A stretch of DNA of 18,667 nt from positions 1-18,667 of the forward strand of contig UROC01000035.1 in the NCBI GenBank assembly GCA_900549345.1, given 5' to 3'. Both the position numbers and the translations under genes were made by a program. Below are positions 15,844-18,667 of the stretch, in pieces (the stretch's first letter is position 1; each line of letters opens with the position of its first letter). The notes under the pieces were generated by a model, which searched no databases, had not been told where the DNA came from, and worked only from the letters and a program-made list of their open reading frames with translations. This stretch comes from an uncultured Collinsella sp. Lineage in GTDB: Bacteria > Actinomycetota > Coriobacteriia > Coriobacteriales > Coriobacteriaceae.

Positions 15844-16813
15844 CGGAACCTCCGTCCAGGCGAATGCGCGGATCGACAACGGCGTAGAGAACGTCAGCAA
15901 GCAGGTTTCCGATCAAAAGGAGGCACGAGGCGAGCATCGTGATGCCCATGATCATGGTGTAGTCGCGGTTGTTGACGGCATCCATGCAGAGCACGCCCAG
16001 CCCGGGCCAGCCAAATACGCTCTCCACGATAAAAGAGCCCGTGACGAGCGTGCCAAAGTTCATACCCACCATGGTGATGAGCGGCAGGATCGAGTTGCGA
16101 AGCACATGGTGCGTGAGCACACGGCGGCGCGGGGTTCCCTGGGCCACGGCAACGGTGACGTACTCCTCGCGCATCTGCGAGATCACGCCCGCACGCAGGT
16201 AGCGCACAAAGGTGGCTGTGTTTCCCACCGAGAGCACGATCACGGGAAGGATAGCGTGGCGCGCCACATCGACGGGGTCGTTGACGCCGATGGTGCGCAT
16301 GCCCGAGCTCGGCAGCACGCCCAGCACAAGCGCGAACAGGATGATCAGCATGATGCCAAACCAAAACGGGGGCACCGAGATGCCGATATAGGTCAAAAAG
16401 CTGATCGCGTTATCGGGCAGCCGGTTTCTAAAATAGCCCGCGAGCAGACCCAACGGAATTGCGAGAGCCACCGAGAGAACGAGCGCGGCACCCATGAGCC
16501 CCACGGTGTTGGGCAGCCTGCTCAGGATCTGGTCCTTGACGGGCTGATGGTTGCTCGTGGAGAGACCCCAATCGCCCTGGAGCATCTTTCCCGCCCAGCT
16601 CACATAACGCTCGGCGATATTGCCCGAGAGACCCAACGAGTCCCTCATCGACTCCAACTGCTCATCGGAGAGCTTATGCGATGAGACCGAGGGGGACGTG
16701 TAAAGGTAGAGCGGGTCGCCCGGTGCAAAGTAGACGATCGAGAAGGCGAACATCGACACCAGGACAAAGACGAGCGCTGTCTGGGAAAATCGTTTGAGCA
16801 GGTACGATCTCAT
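15836..16813 (-). CDS. ABC transporter permease, DppB/OppB type
   Basis: A 325-residue inner-membrane permease of the peptide/nickel importer family. The N-terminus (MRSYLLKRFSQTALVFVLVS) and the periplasmic FAPGDPL segment are typical. The EAA loop reads EEYVTVAVAQGTPRRRVLTHH, and the C-terminus ends DPRIRLDGG as in DppB. ATG at 16813 with AAAGGA 4 bases upstream. It follows the solute-binding protein after 85 bases containing a hairpin, and overlaps the DppC-type gene. Substrate cannot be told from the permease. Confidence 0.93.
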   Translation of the reverse strand: MRSYLLKRFSQTALVFVLVSMFAFSIVYFAPGDPLYLYTSPSVSSHKLSDEQLESMRDSLGLSGNIAERYVSWAGKMLQGDWGLSTSNHQPVKDQILSRLPNTVGLMGAALVLSVALAIPLGLLAGYFRNRLPDNAISFLTYIGISVPPFWFGIMLIILFALVLGVLPSSGMRTIGVNDPVDVARHAILPVIVLSVGNTATFVRYLRAGVISQMREEYVTVAVAQGTPRRRVLTHHVLRNSILPLITMVGMNFGTLVTGSFIVESVFGWPGLGVLCMDAVNNRDYTMIMGITMLASCLLLIGNLLADVLYAVVDPRIRLDGGSDE

Positions 16814-16864
16814 GGGTTCCTTTCATACGCAAGGGGCACGGACAGCAAGAGCGCCCGCGCCCCC

Positions 16865-16889
16865 ATCGCGCCCTCAAACGGGCGGCGAT
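16865..16889 (-). terminator. Hairpin between the solute-binding protein and permease genes
   Basis: On the minus strand ATCGCCGCCC pairs with GGGCGCGAT around a six-base loop, with one bulged C (nine pairs). It starts 9 bases after the solute-binding protein stop. Without a T-run it is probably a partial terminator or mRNA-stability hairpin, a usual way to make more binding protein than permease. Confidence 0.5.
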
Positions 16890-16898
16890 CAAAAGAGA

Positions 16899-18491
16899 CT
16901 AGTCGAACTTGATCTCAGTGTAGTCCTCGAAGATCGGCGTGGTCTGGTAGGTGTCGACGCCCTTGAGGTTAGAAGGCGCGGCAAAGCAGTAATTGGGGTA
17001 GGCGATCGGAAACACCAGGTTGGCATCGTGGGCCTTCTGCTGCAGGTCGGCGTAGATCTCCTCGCGCTGCTTCTCGTCGACGGTGGCGCGACCCTGGGTA
17101 AAGAGGTCGAGGACGTCCTGCGGGGTATCCACGTTGATGCCCCAGGTGCCGTCGTACATGCCCACCACGACGTCGTCGGGATCGCCCGCGGAGGCGTAGC
17201 CGTTGAGGTAGAGCTCGTAATCGGCCTGGTCGGTAAAAACGATATCGAAGAAACCGTTGGACTCAACGCCTTGGACCTCGACCGTCACATCGATAGCCTT
17301 GAGCTGCTGCTGGATAACCTGGGCGGTCTCCTTCATGTAGGCACGGTCGGCGTTGAAGTAGAGCTTGACGGTCTTCCCCGCAAGACCGGAGCTCTCGGCG
17401 AGCTTCTTGGCCTTGTCCACGTCCTGTCTATACGCCTTGACGGAATCGCTGTGGTAGAGCGTGCGGTTGGAAAAGATGGAGTTGGCCACCACGGCGAGGT
17501 TCTCGCCGTAAACCGTGTCGACGATCTCCTGAACGTCGAGCGCGGCAAAGACGGCCGCCACGGCGTCCTTATCGCTCCAGGTCTCGCAGTACTTGTTCCA
17601 GGCAAGGTAGTTGACGCGACCCTCGGGAATGGAGGTGAGCGTCACGTCATCGCTGTCGCGGTACTCCTTGGCCACCGTCTCGGTGGCAACGGGAAGCAGG
17701 TTGACTTCGCCGTTTTTGAAGGCGACCTGCTGAGCGCTCGCATCACCGATCACCTTGAAGGTGAGCGTCTTGATGCTCGGGGCGCCCTTGTAGTAATCCT
17801 CGAAGGCCTCGAGAACGAGTGACTCGCCGTCCTTGAACTCCTTGAGTTTGTAGGGGCCGGAGCCTATATCGGTGAGGTTAGCCTTGGCGGACTTGATATC
17901 GGTGTTGCCGTCAAAGGCGTGCTTGGGGATCAGCACCAGATGGCCCAGAATCTCAAAGTATGAGGCGGAGACCACGGGAAGGGTGATCTTGACGGTCAGG
18001 TCGTCGACCTTCTCGTAGGTAACAGGATCCTCGCCCACAAAGACGCAGTTGGTGTAGCCGGCACCGTTGTCGGTCTCGGCGTTGCAGTCGAGCGTGAAGA
18101 TCACGTCGTCGGCGGTGATGGCCTCGCCATCATGCCATTTGAGGCCGTCACGCAGCTTGAGCGTGTAGGTCTGTCCGTCGTCGGTGTCACAGCTCTCGGC
18201 AAGGTAGTAGCGTGTGTCGCCGTTATCGACGACATAGAGCTCGGTGGTAAAGCCCTTGAGCTCTAGGAAGCCCTCGGCCATGCTCTCAAGATCGCGGTTG
18301 AGCGAGGTCACCGTGGCGGAGACGGGAATCACGAGACCATCGGTCGCGCTCGCGTTACCCGCGGCGCTGCCACTCGCAGAATTGGAGCCGCCGCAGCCCG
18401 TAAGGCCCAGTCCCGCCAGCACGCCTAGGGCTCCGGCGCCGGTCAGAAAGCTGCGACGGGAGATGCCCGCCTTGAAAAGGTCGTTGTTCAT
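16899..18491 (-). CDS. ABC transporter solute-binding lipoprotein, family 5 (peptide/nickel type)
   Basis: A 530-residue extracytoplasmic binding protein of family 5 (SBP_bac_5). The N-terminus has a Tat motif (SRRSFLTG, Arg12-Arg13), a hydrophobic core and a lipobox ending in LTGC (Cys33), so it should be exported folded and lipid-anchored. Family features include LAESCDTDDGQTYTLKLRDGLKWHDGEAI-type sequence near residues 95-125 (the WHDG segment is diagnostic) and YLAWNKYCE further on. A longer frame runs up to 18557, but the ATG at 18491 has AGAGAGG upstream and places the signal peptide correctly. It heads a transporter operon with the two permeases. Ligand may be a peptide, metal chelate or other small molecule; the sequence does not say which. 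Confidence 0.93.
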   Translation of the reverse strand: MNNDLFKAGISRRSFLTGAGALGVLAGLGLTGCGGSNSASGSAAGNASATDGLVIPVSATVTSLNRDLESMAEGFLELKGFTTELYVVDNGDTRYYLAESCDTDDGQTYTLKLRDGLKWHDGEAITADDVIFTLDCNAETDNGAGYTNCVFVGEDPVTYEKVDDLTVKITLPVVSASYFEILGHLVLIPKHAFDGNTDIKSAKANLTDIGSGPYKLKEFKDGESLVLEAFEDYYKGAPSIKTLTFKVIGDASAQQVAFKNGEVNLLPVATETVAKEYRDSDDVTLTSIPEGRVNYLAWNKYCETWSDKDAVAAVFAALDVQEIVDTVYGENLAVVANSIFSNRTLYHSDSVKAYRQDVDKAKKLAESSGLAGKTVKLYFNADRAYMKETAQVIQQQLKAIDVTVEVQGVESNGFFDIVFTDQADYELYLNGYASAGDPDDVVVGMYDGTWGINVDTPQDVLDLFTQGRATVDEKQREEIYADLQQKAHDANLVFPIAYPNYCFAAPSNLKGVDTYQTTPIFEDYTEIKFD

Positions 18492-18524
18492 CGAAATCCT
18501 CTCTTGTTGAACAAACGTGCAGAA

Positions 18525-18591
18525 AACTATGCTCAGCCGACAGGCACCCTGCGGCACATCCGGGCACCCGTCGGCTCAGGACAACATAGTT
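18525..18591 (-). terminator. Two-tier hairpin before the solute-binding protein, probable terminator or leader element
   Basis: AACTATG (18525-18531) pairs with CATAGTT (18585-18591), and inside it AGCCGAC (18535-18541) pairs with GTCGGCT (18570-18576). On the minus strand the last stem runs into CATAGTTTTCT, a short T-run, as in an intrinsic terminator of the upstream dehydratase gene. It could equally be a regulated leader of the transporter operon; it does not match a riboswitch class that I recognise. Confidence 0.55.
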
Positions 18592-18597
18592 CGAAGT

Positions 18598-18614
18598 CCT
18601 ACCACGAAGGTAGG
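18598..18614 (-). other. Short hairpin after the partial dehydratase gene
   Basis: CCTACC-TTCGT-GGTAGG on the minus strand gives six perfect pairs and a five-base loop, 12 bases after the stop codon. No T-run follows, so it may be an mRNA 3' stability hairpin ahead of the larger structure. Confidence 0.4.
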
Positions 18615-18626
18615 TAGGGCCTAAAC

Positions 18627-18667
18627 CTAAATGGTTTCCAGGAACGCCTCGATGCGGGTCTGGAGCT
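18627..18667 (-). CDS. C-terminal end of a second 2-hydroxyacyl-CoA dehydratase/double-cubane family protein (partial)
   Basis: Only the last 13 codons and the stop (TAG, 18627-18629) are in the window. They read LQTRIEAFLETI, closely matching the C-terminus IETRIAAFIETL of the intact double-cubane protein at 13794-14957. Position and similarity suggest a paralogue immediately upstream of the transporter genes. Twelve residues are little evidence, so the family call depends on the match with the neighbouring gene. Confidence 0.65.
   Translation of the reverse strand, partial: LQTRIEAFLETI

Noticed and set aside
15133..16684. Plus-strand frames of 269 and 301 codons over the permease genes
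   Set aside because: Products are very rich in His, Arg and Gln, the complement of hydrophobic membrane codons; both permeases on the minus strand are complete.
16899..18557. Longer start of the solute-binding protein at 18557
   Set aside because: It would put 22 non-signal residues before the Tat/lipoprotein signal and would run through the leader hairpin; the ATG at 18491 has a good ribosome binding site.
18525..18591. Cobalamin or other known riboswitch before the transporter operon
   Set aside because: I looked for hallmark conserved boxes and saw none; only the hairpins can be supported.

Overview
The window reads as a stretch of chromosome from a high-GC anaerobe, most likely a gut Actinomycetota of the Coriobacteriia (Collinsella-like). 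This is inferred from base composition, a giant InlB/MBG-type surface protein, a selenocysteine-decoding system and oxygen-sensitive double-cubane iron-sulfur enzymes; no rRNA or other phylogenetic marker is present. Every gene I can support lies on the minus strand, so the order of transcription runs from the right end to the left.

Right to left: (1) 18627-18667, the last codons of a 2-hydroxyacyl-CoA dehydratase/double-cubane protein homologue whose C-terminus resembles that of the intact one further down. (2) 15016-18491, a family-5 solute-binding lipoprotein with a Tat signal and two DppB/DppC-type permeases; no ATPase gene follows. (3) 12870-14957, an intact double-cubane (YjiM/HgdB-type) protein and its BadF/HgdC-type ATPase activase, separated by a large inverted repeat. 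(4) 9643-12788, a selenium block: selD, yedF, a DUF3343 gene and a cysteine-desulfurase-like PLP enzyme. selD carries an in-frame UGA at codon 17, in the active-site position, followed by a SECIS-like hairpin, so SelD is itself predicted to be a selenoprotein and its true start is 60 bases upstream of what an ordinary ORF call gives. (5) 1-9516, the first 3172 codons of a giant secreted protein that runs off the left edge.

The giant protein has a signal peptide, a Ser/Asp-rich linker, two tandem 387-residue modules (BspA-type leucine-rich repeats plus a bacterial Ig-like domain; exact 1161-bp period), about 20 divergent InlB B-repeats interrupted by one strongly hydrophobic segment, an Ig-like domain, a second beta-sandwich-like domain and several MBG-like domains. 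Its leader holds an imperfect inverted repeat that would pair with the ribosome binding site.

Working together: the activase uses ATP to drive electrons into the double-cubane protein. The selenium genes activate selenium (SelD) and probably mobilise or carry it (desulfurase-like enzyme, YedF, DUF3343). The importer between the two double-cubane genes may supply a substrate, peptide or metal. That the selenium genes serve the double-cubane enzyme is only suggested by position. The giant protein is probably an independent surface or adhesion factor.
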